Positions 1 through 7,690 of a stretch of 28,412 nucleotides of DNA are shown here, in pieces. Location: positions 1 through 28,412 of the forward strand of contig CACXFE010000149.1 in the NCBI GenBank assembly GCA_902766855.1, written 5' to 3'. The translations under genes and the position numbers were made by a program. The DNA comes from Oscillospiraceae bacterium. GTDB lineage: Bacteria; Bacillota; Clostridia; Oscillospirales; Acutalibacteraceae. The notes under the pieces were generated by a model, which was given only the letters and a program-made list of their open reading frames with translations, did not search any database and was not told the DNA's origin. Every line of letters starts with the position of its first letter. Position 1 is the first letter of the stretch.

Positions 1-1
1 C

Positions 2-1534
2 ACTTATGAAGATTTCTGGAAAGCGATTGTTGATGCGTATAACGGCGATATCGCCAAAGCCGTGGAAGCCGAAAGCGCCGGTTCCGATCTGATCCAGTTA
101 ACGATCGCCGCCCTCGGTGAAGAATACCTCAACGCTGTAAAGACCGGCGACTCCGCTGATAATATCACCGGTATCGTTCGTGTTGACGATTATTCTATGA
201 AAGTCACCACCACGCAGGTTGACGCAACTGCGATTTATCAGTTGACTCTTGCAATCACCCCGCTTCATTATTATGGCGACAAAGCCAAATATGATTATGC
301 CAACAACAAGTTCGGTTTCGATAAAGGAAATTTGTCTACCGTTCGTGCCAAGACTACCAAGCCGATGGGCGCCGGTCCGTACAAATTCGTCAAATTCGAA
401 AACGGTGTTGTAAACTTCGAAGCCAACGAGAATTATTATCTCGGCGAGCCCAAGACCAAGTTCGTCAACTTCCAGGAATGCGTTGCGGATGACGATAAGT
501 TGAACGGTGTTACCACCGGCACGATCGACATTACCGATCCTTCCTTCTCGGATGAAACCGTAAAAGCGATCGAAAAAGCCAACAGCGGCAAATTGGATGG
601 CGATGTGATCACCACCAACACGGTTGACAACCTCGGTTACGGTTATATCGGTATGTGCGCCGATGTGCTGAATGTAAACGGCGAGCCGGCTTCCGATGCT
701 TCCAAGAACCTGCGTAAAGCGTTCGCTACCGTTCTTTCGGTTTACCGTGAACTCGCGATCGACTCTTACTATGGCGACCGCGCATCGGTCATCAACTACC
801 CGATCTCCAATACTTCCTGGGCGGCACCGCAGTCTACCGATGACGGATATAAAGTTGCTTTCTCCGTGGATGCGGAAGGCAAAGATATCTACACTTCGGA
901 TATGACGGCCGAACAGAAGTACGAAGCCGCTTTGAAGGCTTCTCTCGGCTTCTTCCAGGCTGCCGGTTACACCGTTGCCGACGGGAAAGTGACCGCGGCT
1001 CCTGCCGGTGCCAAGATGGAATACGAAGCATGGATCCCGGCTGACGGTAAGGGCGATCACCCGTCCTTCATGATCCTGACCGAGGCTTCCAAAGCACTTG
1101 CCAATATCGGCATCACTTTGAAGATCAAAGACCTTACCAACTCTTCCGAACTGTGGACTGCTCTCGAAGCCAAACAGGTTGCCATGTGGTGCGCGGCTTG
1201 GGGTGCTACGGTTGATCCGGATATGTATCAGATCTACTTCTCCGGCGACGAAGAGCGTGAACCCGGCGGTTCTAACTACATGTACTGCATCAACGATAAG
1301 GAACTCAATAAAATGATCCTTGAAGCCCGTGCTTCTACCGATCAGTCTTATCGTAAAGGCATGTATAAGGCCTGCCTTGACACCATCATCAGTTGGGCGG
1401 TTGAAGTTCCGGTTTACCAGCGTCAGAACGCGATCATTTTCAGCACCGAAAGAGTTGATCTTGATTCCGTCACACCGGACATCACCACCTTCTATGATTG
1501 GAAGAAAGAAATTCAGAATGTTAAACTGAAATAA
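2..1534 (+). CDS. Oligopeptide ABC transporter substrate-binding protein (5' partial)
   Basis: The reading frame is open from base 2, so the N-terminus, signal peptide and start codon lie outside the window; an internal GTG at 62 is not the true start. About 510 C-terminal residues are visible. The composition and the tail (a stretch with WGATVDPDMYQIYFSG, then residues resembling the usual NDKELNKMILEAR and a VPVYQRQNAIIFS segment) fit the family 5 extracellular solute-binding proteins (DppA/OppA type), which capture peptides outside the membrane and deliver them to the permease. The genes directly downstream encode two permeases and two ATPases of the same transporter class, which supports the call. 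Two hairpins follow the stop codon, as is common where a binding protein must be made in excess over its membrane partners. The substrate (peptide, nickel or other) cannot be decided from the sequence. Confidence 0.9.
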   Translation, partial: TYEDFWKAIVDAYNGDIAKAVEAESAGSDLIQLTIAALGEEYLNAVKTGDSADNITGIVRVDDYSMKVTTTQVDATAIYQLTLAITPLHYYGDKAKYDYANNKFGFDKGNLSTVRAKTTKPMGAGPYKFVKFENGVVNFEANENYYLGEPKTKFVNFQECVADDDKLNGVTTGTIDITDPSFSDETVKAIEKANSGKLDGDVITTNTVDNLGYGYIGMCADVLNVNGEPASDASKNLRKAFATVLSVYRELAIDSYYGDRASVINYPISNTSWAAPQSTDDGYKVAFSVDAEGKDIYTSDMTAEQKYEAALKASLGFFQAAGYTVADGKVTAAPAGAKMEYEAWIPADGKGDHPSFMILTEASKALANIGITLKIKDLTNSSELWTALEAKQVAMWCAAWGATVDPDMYQIYFSGDEEREPGGSNYMYCINDKELNKMILEARASTDQSYRKGMYKACLDTIISWAVEVPVYQRQNAIIFSTERVDLDSVTPDITTFYDWKKEIQNVKLK

Positions 1535-1568
1535 TTTTGTTTTCAGTTTTATATTCAAAATAACGACT

Positions 1569-1596
1569 CTGCTTCGCACTGTGCAGTGCGAAGCAG
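1569..1596 (+). promoter_or_regulatory. Perfect 28-nt palindrome, intercistronic stem-loop
   Basis: CTGCTTCGCACT and AGTGCGAAGCAG are exact reverse complements around a GTGC loop, giving a 12-bp stem 34 bases after the binding-protein stop codon. There is no clean U-run directly behind it (ATGTCTTCATATTTTGGG follows), so it is more likely a 3'-end stabilising or partial attenuating structure than a full terminator. That role is inferred. Confidence 0.75.
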
Positions 1597-1618
1597 ATGT
1601 CTTCATATTTTGGGTTTT

Positions 1619-1667
1619 TCATTCCAAATATCTGTTTTACCTTTTGTAAAGCCGATATTTGAAATGA
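1619..1667 (+). promoter_or_regulatory. Second stem-loop just upstream of the oppB ribosome binding site
   Basis: TCATT-C-CAAATATC (1619-1632) pairs with GATATTTG-A-AATGA (1654-1667), 13 pairs with a single mismatch. An inner TTTAC/GTAAA stem closes around CTTTT. The structure ends about 12 bases before the GGAGG of oppB (1680-1684). It may tune translation of the membrane genes or block 3' exonucleases; the function is inferred. Confidence 0.6.
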
Positions 1668-1691
1668 GCAATCAAGATCGGAGGCTATCAA

Positions 1692-2684
1692 GTGAGTACC
1701 CTAAAATTCATTGTCAAGCGTTTGTTGATATCGGTCGTCATTCTGTTTTTCGTGGCGCTGATCATCTATGTGCTGATGCGTTGCCTGCCTACTTCTTATG
1801 TAGAGGCGATCGCGCGCCAGAAATCCATGCAGCCAGGTTCCAAATCCTTTGAGGAGTGGATGGCGCAGTTAAATGCCGCCTACGGCATGGATCGCGGCAT
1901 GGTGGCAGGTTTCTTCCACTGGATCGGACAGGCGCTTCGCGGCCATTTCGGAGACAGTTGGTTTTATACCGTGCCGGTTACCCAGAAATTCCGCGAAACG
2001 ATCTGGCTTTCTTTTGTCATAGGCGCCATTGCCATGTTTTTTGAACTGATCATTGCAATCCCGCTGGGCGTCATCGCGGCAAGAAAACAGTATTCCAAAA
2101 CCGATTATACCATTTCTGTTCTTGCTGTGGCGGGCATTTCGTTGCCGACCTTCTTCTTCGCTTCCCTTTTGAAGTTGGTTTTCAGCGTGCATTTGAAATG
2201 GTTTGACCTGTTCGGTCTTGTCGGACGGAATTATGAGCAACTCACCGCCCTCGGCAAATTGCTTGATAAGGCGCACCATTTAGTGCTTCCGATCGTCACC
2301 CTTGTGGTGATCAGCGTCGGCTCGCTGATGCGTTACACCCGCACCAATATGCTGGAAGTGCTGAACGCCGATTACATACGCACCGCCCGTGCCAAAGGTC
2401 TTTCCGAGCGTAAAGTTATTTATCGCCACGCGTTTCGCAACACGCTGATTCCCTTGGTCACCATTGTGGGCGGCTCTCTTCCGGGGCTTTTCTCCGGCGC
2501 TTTGATCACCGAAACGCTCTTCTCGATCCCGGGAATCGGCTTGACTTCCTATAACGCCATGGTTGCCGGCGATATTCCGTTCTCCATGTTTTATCTCACC
2601 TTTTTGGCGATCCTCACCTTACTGGGGAATTTGATTTCCGATATTTTATACGCCGTGGTTGATCCGCGCGTGCGTCTTGCATAA
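1692..2684 (+). CDS. oppB: Oligopeptide ABC transporter permease, OppB/DppB type
   Basis: This is one of two membrane subunits forming the peptide channel. The protein has 330 residues, the normal family length. It starts with GTG at 1692, with GGAGG at 1680-1684 at good spacing. A first membrane helix covers about residues 9-29, then an extracellular segment, then further helices near 101-128, 143-163, 196-213, 255-277 and 297-322. The cytoplasmic EAA loop, which docks onto the ATPases, is seen at about 231-255 (ARAKGLSERKVIYRHAFRN), as is the typical ending DILYAVVDPRVRLA. The next gene, its OppC partner, starts 20 bases after the stop. Assignment to the OppB family is secure; peptide specificity is inferred. 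Confidence 0.93.
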   Translation: MSTLKFIVKRLLISVVILFFVALIIYVLMRCLPTSYVEAIARQKSMQPGSKSFEEWMAQLNAAYGMDRGMVAGFFHWIGQALRGHFGDSWFYTVPVTQKFRETIWLSFVIGAIAMFFELIIAIPLGVIAARKQYSKTDYTISVLAVAGISLPTFFFASLLKLVFSVHLKWFDLFGLVGRNYEQLTALGKLLDKAHHLVLPIVTLVVISVGSLMRYTRTNMLEVLNADYIRTARAKGLSERKVIYRHAFRNTLIPLVTIVGGSLPGLFSGALITETLFSIPGIGLTSYNAMVAGDIPFSMFYLTFLAILTLLGNLISDILYAVVDPRVRLA

Positions 2685-2704
2685 TGAAAGGAGTGTGACT
2701 GACT

Positions 2705-4276
2705 GTGTCTGAAAACCAAAAGCCTATGCGTCCCGCGTCAGAAGAAGCGGAAAACCAAACAGAAACTGCACAGAAATACTCCCTGAATGACGACCGCCGC
2801 GTGAAAGTACTCTCCCCCGGCGCCATGGTTGCCAAGCGGTTTTTCCGTAACCGCATCGCCATGGTCGGTTTATTTGTATTGATTGCGATGTTCATCTTCT
2901 CCTTTGTAGGCGGGTTGATTTCCCCCTATGGCGAAGATCAGCTGTTTTATCGTACCGATGTGCTGCGTAAGGAATACGCCAGCGCCATTGAAAATACCGA
3001 GTTTCGTTATACTGCGGCGGAAGGAATGGAATTTCCTTCTATTCTGCAAGCCAAATTTGTTTTGGCGGCAGGCCAAAAGCAACCCTCTTTTTCACACAAT
3101 AACGAAACCTACACCGTCCGGCAGGAAGGCAAAGATTTTTATTCGGTTTCCAAAAACGGTGTGCTGATCGGCATTGCTTTCAAAGATGTGTTCAGCGTCA
3201 GCAACCCCGATCAAAAACTCACTTTTAACACCCTCTTTGCCGGGTTAAAGGCCTACACCGGCGAGCAAACCTCTTTCACTGCGGACGGAATCGAATACAC
3301 CGTTGCCAAAGACGGCTTGGTTACAGTCGGCGATCAGGAATTCGGTTATATCAGCCGCTATGTGGTACAAGCCTTAATGAGCGATGTGTTTTTGACCCGT
3401 GAATTTAAAGATCAGGCAATCACCACCATGCAAAACAAAGGGGAAAGCATGGTTTTCACCGATGCAGACGGAGAGGAGCATGAATATCTCTTCTCCTATG
3501 ATCCGGACACCGGGAAATGGACGATCCGGCAGGAAACCGCCAGCCGCGTTTATGATACCTACTCCGCCCCGAGCGCCAAGCACTGGCTTGGAACCGACCG
3601 TAACGGCATGGATATGCTCACGCGTTTGATGTACGGCGGCCGTGTATCGCTGATGATCGGTTTCATTGTTGAAATCATTTCCATCGTGATCGGTATTATT
3701 TTAGGCGGCATTTCCGGCTATTTCGGCGGCAAGATCGACAATTTGATCATGCGTATCGTCGATGTGTTCTACTGCATCCCCTCCATGCCGATCATCATTA
3801 TCCTCGGCGCGGCGATGGATGCTATCGGCGTTCCCCCCAAGATCCGTATGATTTATTTGATGCTGATCCTCGGCATTTTGGGTTGGCCGGGCCTTGCCCG
3901 CCTGATCCGCGGTCAGATTCTCTCTTTGCGTGAGCAAGAGTTTATGACCGCCACCGAAGCCTGCGGTATCAGTGTGCGTCGCCGTATTTTCCGCCACTTA
4001 ATCCCCAATGTCATTCCGCAGTTGATCGTTTCCTGCACCATGGGCCTTGGCTCTACCATCATCACAGAGGCCACCCTTTCTTTCCTCGGTTTGGGCGTGA
4101 AATTCCCCTTCGCCTCATGGGGCAACATCATCAACGATGTAAATAACACCTTCGTGTTAACCAATTTCTGGTTCATTTGGATCCCGGCGGGCGTTCTGTT
4201 GCTTCTCACCGTTTTGGCGTTCAACATCTTGGGCGACGGCCTGCGTGACGCCTTCGATCCGAAGATGAAGCGTTAG
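2705..4276 (+). CDS. oppC: Oligopeptide ABC transporter permease, OppC type, with a large extracytoplasmic insertion
   Basis: This is the second membrane subunit of the transporter. It starts with GTG at 2705, with AAAGGAG at 2687-2693. At 523 residues it is far longer than the roughly 300 typical of OppC/DppC. The usual parts are present: a first membrane helix at about 50-75, then from about 292 the conserved HWLGTDRNGMDML segment, the remaining helices, and an EAA loop near 415-440 (EACGISVRRRIFRHLIPNV). The extra length is a segment of about 215 residues (about 76-290) between helix 1 and the HWLGTD motif, placed outside the cell by topology. It seems to contain repeated short beta-rich units (F...E-Y-T-V type) starting near residues 129, 191 and 251. 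The insert might contact the binding protein or the substrate, but nothing proves this. Confidence 0.92.
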   Translation: MSENQKPMRPASEEAENQTETAQKYSLNDDRRVKVLSPGAMVAKRFFRNRIAMVGLFVLIAMFIFSFVGGLISPYGEDQLFYRTDVLRKEYASAIENTEFRYTAAEGMEFPSILQAKFVLAAGQKQPSFSHNNETYTVRQEGKDFYSVSKNGVLIGIAFKDVFSVSNPDQKLTFNTLFAGLKAYTGEQTSFTADGIEYTVAKDGLVTVGDQEFGYISRYVVQALMSDVFLTREFKDQAITTMQNKGESMVFTDADGEEHEYLFSYDPDTGKWTIRQETASRVYDTYSAPSAKHWLGTDRNGMDMLTRLMYGGRVSLMIGFIVEIISIVIGIILGGISGYFGGKIDNLIMRIVDVFYCIPSMPIIIILGAAMDAIGVPPKIRMIYLMLILGILGWPGLARLIRGQILSLREQEFMTATEACGISVRRRIFRHLIPNVIPQLIVSCTMGLGSTIITEATLSFLGLGVKFPFASWGNIINDVNNTFVLTNFWFIWIPAGVLLLLTVLAFNILGDGLRDAFDPKMKR

Positions 4277-4290
4277 GAAGGAGTTTCGAT

Positions 4291-5454
4291 ATGGCAAAGC
4301 GTAAAACCGAAGGATATCTTTCCGCAAAAGAATCCCGGCGTATTTCCAAAGAGAATCGCCGCATCACCAATGAGTTTGAAAAACAGCATAAACGCCGCAA
4401 TGTGCCGGAATCAGAATACTTAACTTCGATGCACAACACCGCCAATACCTTGGAGGTTGACGATCTGCATTCTTATTTCTATACCGATGTGGGTGTTGTG
4501 AAATCGGTTGACGGTATTACCTTTGATGTTCCAACCGGGAAAACCGTCGGCATTGTGGGCGAATCCGGCTGTGGCAAATCGGTCACCAGCCTTTCGATCA
4601 TGCAGCTTTTACAGCGTCCGCAAGGGCAGATCGTAAGCGGTCAAATCCGCTTAAACCTCGGGGACAAGGCGTATGATATCGCCAAAACCCCCACCGAAAC
4701 CATGCAGCATCTTCGCGGCAATTATCTTACGATGATCTTTCAAGAGCCCATGACCAGTTTAAACCCCGTTTTTCGTATCGGGGCGCAGATCAACGAAGTT
4801 CTGGAACTTCATAACCAAGGCATGAGCGACGAAGAAATGAAGAAAAGAACCATCGAGTTGCTTGAAATGGTGGGCATTGCGAATAGCGAAGGCGTCTATA
4901 AAATGTACCCGCATGAACTTTCCGGCGGGATGCGCCAGCGTGTTGTGATCGCTATGGCGCTTGCCTGCAATCCGAAACTGATCATTGCCGATGAGCCCAC
5001 CACCGCGTTGGATGTGACCATTCAGGCGCAGATTCTGGATTTGCTTCGCCATTTGAAAGATCGCATCAATTCCTCCATTATGTTGATCACGCATGATTTA
5101 GGCGTGATTGCGGAAATGGCGGATTATGTTGTGGTGATGTACGCCGGGAAGATCGTGGAAAAAGGCACCGCCGAAGAAATCTTCAATCATCCGGCGCACC
5201 CCTACACCATCGGGCTGATGGCTTCAAAGCCGGTTGTGGGGAAAAAGGTGGATAAACTCTATTCCATTCCCGGCAAAGTGCCGAATCCGGTCAATATGCC
5301 GAATTACTGCTATTTTAAAGACCGTTGTGAAATGTGTTTTGAGCGATGCGATCACGATTACCCGCATGAAATCAGCCTTTCCCCCACTCACAAAGTAACC
5401 TGCTACCGTTTTTATGAAGATGAAAAGGAGGGTAAAAACAATGAGCAAGAATAA
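4291..5454 (+). CDS. oppD: Oligopeptide ABC transporter ATP-binding protein, OppD type
   Basis: This is one of two ATPases powering peptide uptake. ATG at 4291 is preceded by GGAAGGAG (4276-4283), which overlaps the oppC stop. It has 387 residues. Visible motifs are Walker A GESGCGKS (about 90-97), the Q-loop FQEPMTSL (about 150), the signature LSGGMRQR (about 210-217), Walker B LIIADE (about 230-235), the D-loop ALD and the switch histidine ITHDL. The C-terminal peptide-transporter extension has clustered cysteines (CYFKDRCEMCFERC). Unlike most homologues, the ABC domain is preceded by a highly charged extension of about 50 residues rich in Lys, Arg and Glu. The gene overlaps the oppF start by 14 bases. 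Confidence 0.95.
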   Translation: MAKRKTEGYLSAKESRRISKENRRITNEFEKQHKRRNVPESEYLTSMHNTANTLEVDDLHSYFYTDVGVVKSVDGITFDVPTGKTVGIVGESGCGKSVTSLSIMQLLQRPQGQIVSGQIRLNLGDKAYDIAKTPTETMQHLRGNYLTMIFQEPMTSLNPVFRIGAQINEVLELHNQGMSDEEMKKRTIELLEMVGIANSEGVYKMYPHELSGGMRQRVVIAMALACNPKLIIADEPTTALDVTIQAQILDLLRHLKDRINSSIMLITHDLGVIAEMADYVVVMYAGKIVEKGTAEEIFNHPAHPYTIGLMASKPVVGKKVDKLYSIPGKVPNPVNMPNYCYFKDRCEMCFERCDHDYPHEISLSPTHKVTCYRFYEDEKEGKNNEQE

Positions 5455-6496
5455 GAAACTTGATATTCAAAATGATTTTACCCCCGTCACGCCGGACCCG
5501 GACTATATTTTACAGGTCAACGCGCTCAAAAAGTATTTCCCGATCAAGGGAGGCATTTTTTCCCGCACGGTCGGCTATGTGAAAGCGGTAGACGGCGTTA
5601 CTTTCAATCTGAAACGCGGCTCCACCATGGGCCTGGTTGGTGAATCGGGCTGCGGCAAAACCACCACCGGGCGCACGATCCTGCGCCTTTCCGGGGAAAA
5701 AACAGGTGGTCAGGTTCTCTTTAACGGCCGTGAAGTGTATGATCTGAATACCAAAGAAATGCGAAAACTTCGCACGGAAATGCAGATCATCTTCCAGGAT
5801 CCGTTTTCCTCCCTCTCCCCTCGCCTTCCGATCAGCGAAATCATCGGTGAAGCGGTACGGGAGCATTCGATCGTTCCGAAAGAGGAGTTCGACGATTACA
5901 TTGATCAGGTCATGGATAACTGCGGCTTGCAGCCTTTCCATAAAGACCGTTATCCGCACGAGTTTTCCGGCGGGCAGCGGCAAAGGATCTGTATTGCCCG
6001 CGCTTTGGCGCTGAATCCTGAATTCATCGTATGTGATGAGCCGGTTTCCGCGTTGGATGTTTCCATTCAGGCGCAGATCATCAATCTATTGAACGATCTG
6101 CAAGAAAAATACGGGCTGACCTATCTGTTTATTTCACATGATCTTTCGGTCGTGGAGCATATTTCCGATACGATCGGCGTCATGTATCTCGGCAGTTTGG
6201 TGGAGTACGGAAAAACCGAAGACATCTTCAAAAATCCGCTTCACCCCTATACCAAAGCCCTGTTTTCCGCCATCCCGGTGCCGGATCCTTCGGTGAAGAT
6301 GAACCGCATTGTTCTGGAAGGTTCCATCCCCTCGCCTGCCAATCCGCCTGCCGGTTGTAAATTCCACACCCGCTGCGCCAACTGTATGGAACGCTGCAAA
6401 CACGAAACCCCGGTTCAGCGTGAAATTGAGCCCGGGCATTTTGTACATTGCCACCTTTACGATGGTCAGGGAAAAACCAATGAGCAAGAAGCGTAA
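5441..6496 (+). CDS. oppF: Oligopeptide ABC transporter ATP-binding protein, OppF type
   Basis: This is the second ATPase, expected to pair with OppD. The start chosen is ATG 5441, because AAAAGGAGGG (5423-5432) lies just upstream; an earlier in-frame ATG at 5414 lies before that ribosome binding site and inside oppD. The product has 351 residues. Walker A GESGCGKT is at about 67-74, the Q-loop is FQDPFSSLSPR, the signature FSGGQRQR is a normal OppF variant, Walker B is FIVCDEP and the switch is FISHDLS. The C-terminal domain has the usual GCKFHTRCANCMERC cysteine segment. The 14-base overlap with oppD suggests translational coupling and equal production of the two ATPases. Confidence 0.95.
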   Translation: MSKNKKLDIQNDFTPVTPDPDYILQVNALKKYFPIKGGIFSRTVGYVKAVDGVTFNLKRGSTMGLVGESGCGKTTTGRTILRLSGEKTGGQVLFNGREVYDLNTKEMRKLRTEMQIIFQDPFSSLSPRLPISEIIGEAVREHSIVPKEEFDDYIDQVMDNCGLQPFHKDRYPHEFSGGQRQRICIARALALNPEFIVCDEPVSALDVSIQAQIINLLNDLQEKYGLTYLFISHDLSVVEHISDTIGVMYLGSLVEYGKTEDIFKNPLHPYTKALFSAIPVPDPSVKMNRIVLEGSIPSPANPPAGCKFHTRCANCMERCKHETPVQREIEPGHFVHCHLYDGQGKTNEQEA

Positions 6497-6779
6497 CGAT
6501 TCGTTTGAAGACGACGGCAGAACCATTGTGGATATGAGCGGGATCGAACCGCCGAATCTGTTTGGTTTCCGCCCGCTTCCCGGCCGTTCAAAACCCGCCG
6601 CGCCCCCCGCAAAGGAGCCGGAACAAGACCGGCCCTGGGAGCAGCCGCCTACGCTTTCCAAAAAGCAGGAGCGCTCTTATCTTTTCGGCGCACTGGCGGC
6701 AGGGCTGCTGATCGCGGCCGTGTTCATTATTCTCGGCGCCATTGTCATTGCTTTGATGACGACTTTTTGGCGCTCTTAA
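6480..6779 (+). CDS. Small single-pass membrane protein at the end of the opp operon
   Basis: A 99-residue protein that I do not recognise. The start chosen is ATG 6480 (MSKKRNDSFEDDGR), which overlaps the oppF end by 17 bases; a longer in-frame opening from 6309 lies entirely inside oppF and is not favoured. The upstream ribosome binding site is weak (CAGGGAA), consistent with coupling to oppF translation. Residues 1-65 are polar and rich in proline and charge (about 30-58 contain many Pro), and residues 67-94 form one hydrophobic helix followed by a short FWRS tail, so an N-in anchor is likely. A terminator follows within 10 bases, so it is the last gene of the transporter operon. It could be an accessory subunit or an unrelated passenger. 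Confidence 0.75.
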   Translation: MSKKRNDSFEDDGRTIVDMSGIEPPNLFGFRPLPGRSKPAAPPAKEPEQDRPWEQPPTLSKKQERSYLFGALAAGLLIAAVFIILGAIVIALMTTFWRS

Positions 6780-6786
6780 AAAACAA

Positions 6787-6824
6787 AAAAGCATCGCATT
6801 CGGTTACCCGTTTGCGGTGCTTTT
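6787..6824. terminator. Probably bidirectional terminator between opp and sortase operons
   Basis: AAAAGCATCGCA (6787-6798) pairs with TGCGGTGCTTTT (6813-6824) around a 14-base loop. The plus-strand RNA has a G-U pair where the minus strand has a C-A mismatch, so it fits best as the end of the plus-strand opp operon. The A-run on the left and the T-run on the right also give the minus strand a U-tract after the sortase gene. Confidence 0.85.
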
Positions 6825-6840
6825 GGTTTTGTAATGGATT

Positions 6841-7581
6841 TTAGCCGGTTGATTCGATTTTTTTCGCTACAACCACCAATCTCCCGTTTCCATATGAGTA
6901 TTCACAGGTAGACAGGGAAAGCAATTTCGCATCGCTCAGATCGGCGGACTCATCCGACCAAATTGCATAAAGTTTGCAACGGGAAATGAAGTCCTCCGCC
7001 GTCAGCCCCTCCGAAGAAAAATTCACAAACTCATGGTACGGAAAATTGGAAAGCCGATCAGCCGATATTTTAAAAACCATAACCGGCTGCCATGTGCCGC
7101 TTTCATTCAGGGTATCAAATGTGATCAGATGTCCCGCCTCGCAAAAGGAAGGATCCGTGAACTTCATCAGATCGGCAAACATGCTTCCATCCCGCATATG
7201 ATGCCCGTAAAGCACATACTGATCTGATTGCTGTAAATCACATCGTCCGTCTAAAAAAGGCACGCCGCGCGCATCGTATTCCTTTTCAAAATTATGCTCC
7301 AAATAATACTCCGGGTCATCCTTCTTCTGCATAACGGGATAATCAATTTTCGTGCCGTCCACCCGTATCCAACCGATAAAATCGGGATTCTGCTCGGCAA
7401 GCGCCCGGTATTTCCGATCGGAAGCGGTTGTTTGGTTTTGCGAATCCGCCTGCTCACGCAGGGTGCGAAAATCACGATCGGATTGTTTTTGTGCAAGATC
7501 AATGCGTATAAATTGGACGGCCGAAAACACAAAAATACCGAAACTGATAATGGAAAATAACAAAAAGAACTGCTTCTTCAT
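6841..7581 (-). CDS. srtB: Class B sortase (second sortase, no C-terminal helix)
   Basis: A cysteine transpeptidase that joins sorting-signal proteins to the cell wall or to pilin subunits outside the membrane. The start used is ATG 7581 (246 residues), preceded by AAAGGAG and GGAGG; an in-frame ATG at 7629 would add 16 charged residues but sits 8 bases from a terminator stem. An N-terminal membrane helix covers about residues 4-26. The catalytic triad is visible as His127 in LYGHHM, Cys226 in LSTCEYS and Arg234 in GNGRLVVVAK. Length and the WIRVDGTKIDYPV segment fit class B. The gene lies after a terminator that follows the first sortase, so it may be read only by read-through or have its own promoter. 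It might anchor the finished pilus to the wall, by analogy with other pili. Confidence 0.9.
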   Translation of the reverse strand: MKKQFFLLFSIISFGIFVFSAVQFIRIDLAQKQSDRDFRTLREQADSQNQTTASDRKYRALAEQNPDFIGWIRVDGTKIDYPVMQKKDDPEYYLEHNFEKEYDARGVPFLDGRCDLQQSDQYVLYGHHMRDGSMFADLMKFTDPSFCEAGHLITFDTLNESGTWQPVMVFKISADRLSNFPYHEFVNFSSEGLTAEDFISRCKLYAIWSDESADLSDAKLLSLSTCEYSYGNGRLVVVAKKIESTG

Positions 7582-7637
7582 CCTCCGCTTCCTCTCCTTT
7601 CCGATTTTATCAAACCTTGAATCGTTCATACGACCTT

Positions 7638-7674
7638 AAAAAACCGACGGGTTTGATACATCCGCCGGTTTTTT
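7638..7674 (-). terminator. Intrinsic terminator between the two sortase genes
   Basis: On the minus strand CCGGCGG and CCGTCGG pair (one G-U) around an 11-base loop and are followed by TTTTTT. The plus strand has an A-C mismatch at the same place, so the element is built for the minus strand. It should reduce transcription of the second sortase relative to the pilin genes. Confidence 0.85.
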
Positions 7675-7690
7675 GAAAAGATAAAATAAC

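Noticed and set aside
1569..1596. Reading the palindrome after the binding-protein gene as a full terminator
   Set aside because: No continuous U-run follows and oppB continues on the same strand without a recognisable promoter in between.
98..1606. A 502-codon open frame antisense to the substrate-binding protein gene
   Set aside because: The plus-strand frame encodes a clear family 5 binding protein and leads into the opp genes; the antisense frame has no recognisable domain and arises from codon bias.
7582..7629. Upstream start (7629) for the second sortase
   Set aside because: It lies 8 bases from the terminator stem with a weak ribosome binding site, whereas ATG 7581 has AAAGGAG and GGAGG and directly precedes the membrane helix.
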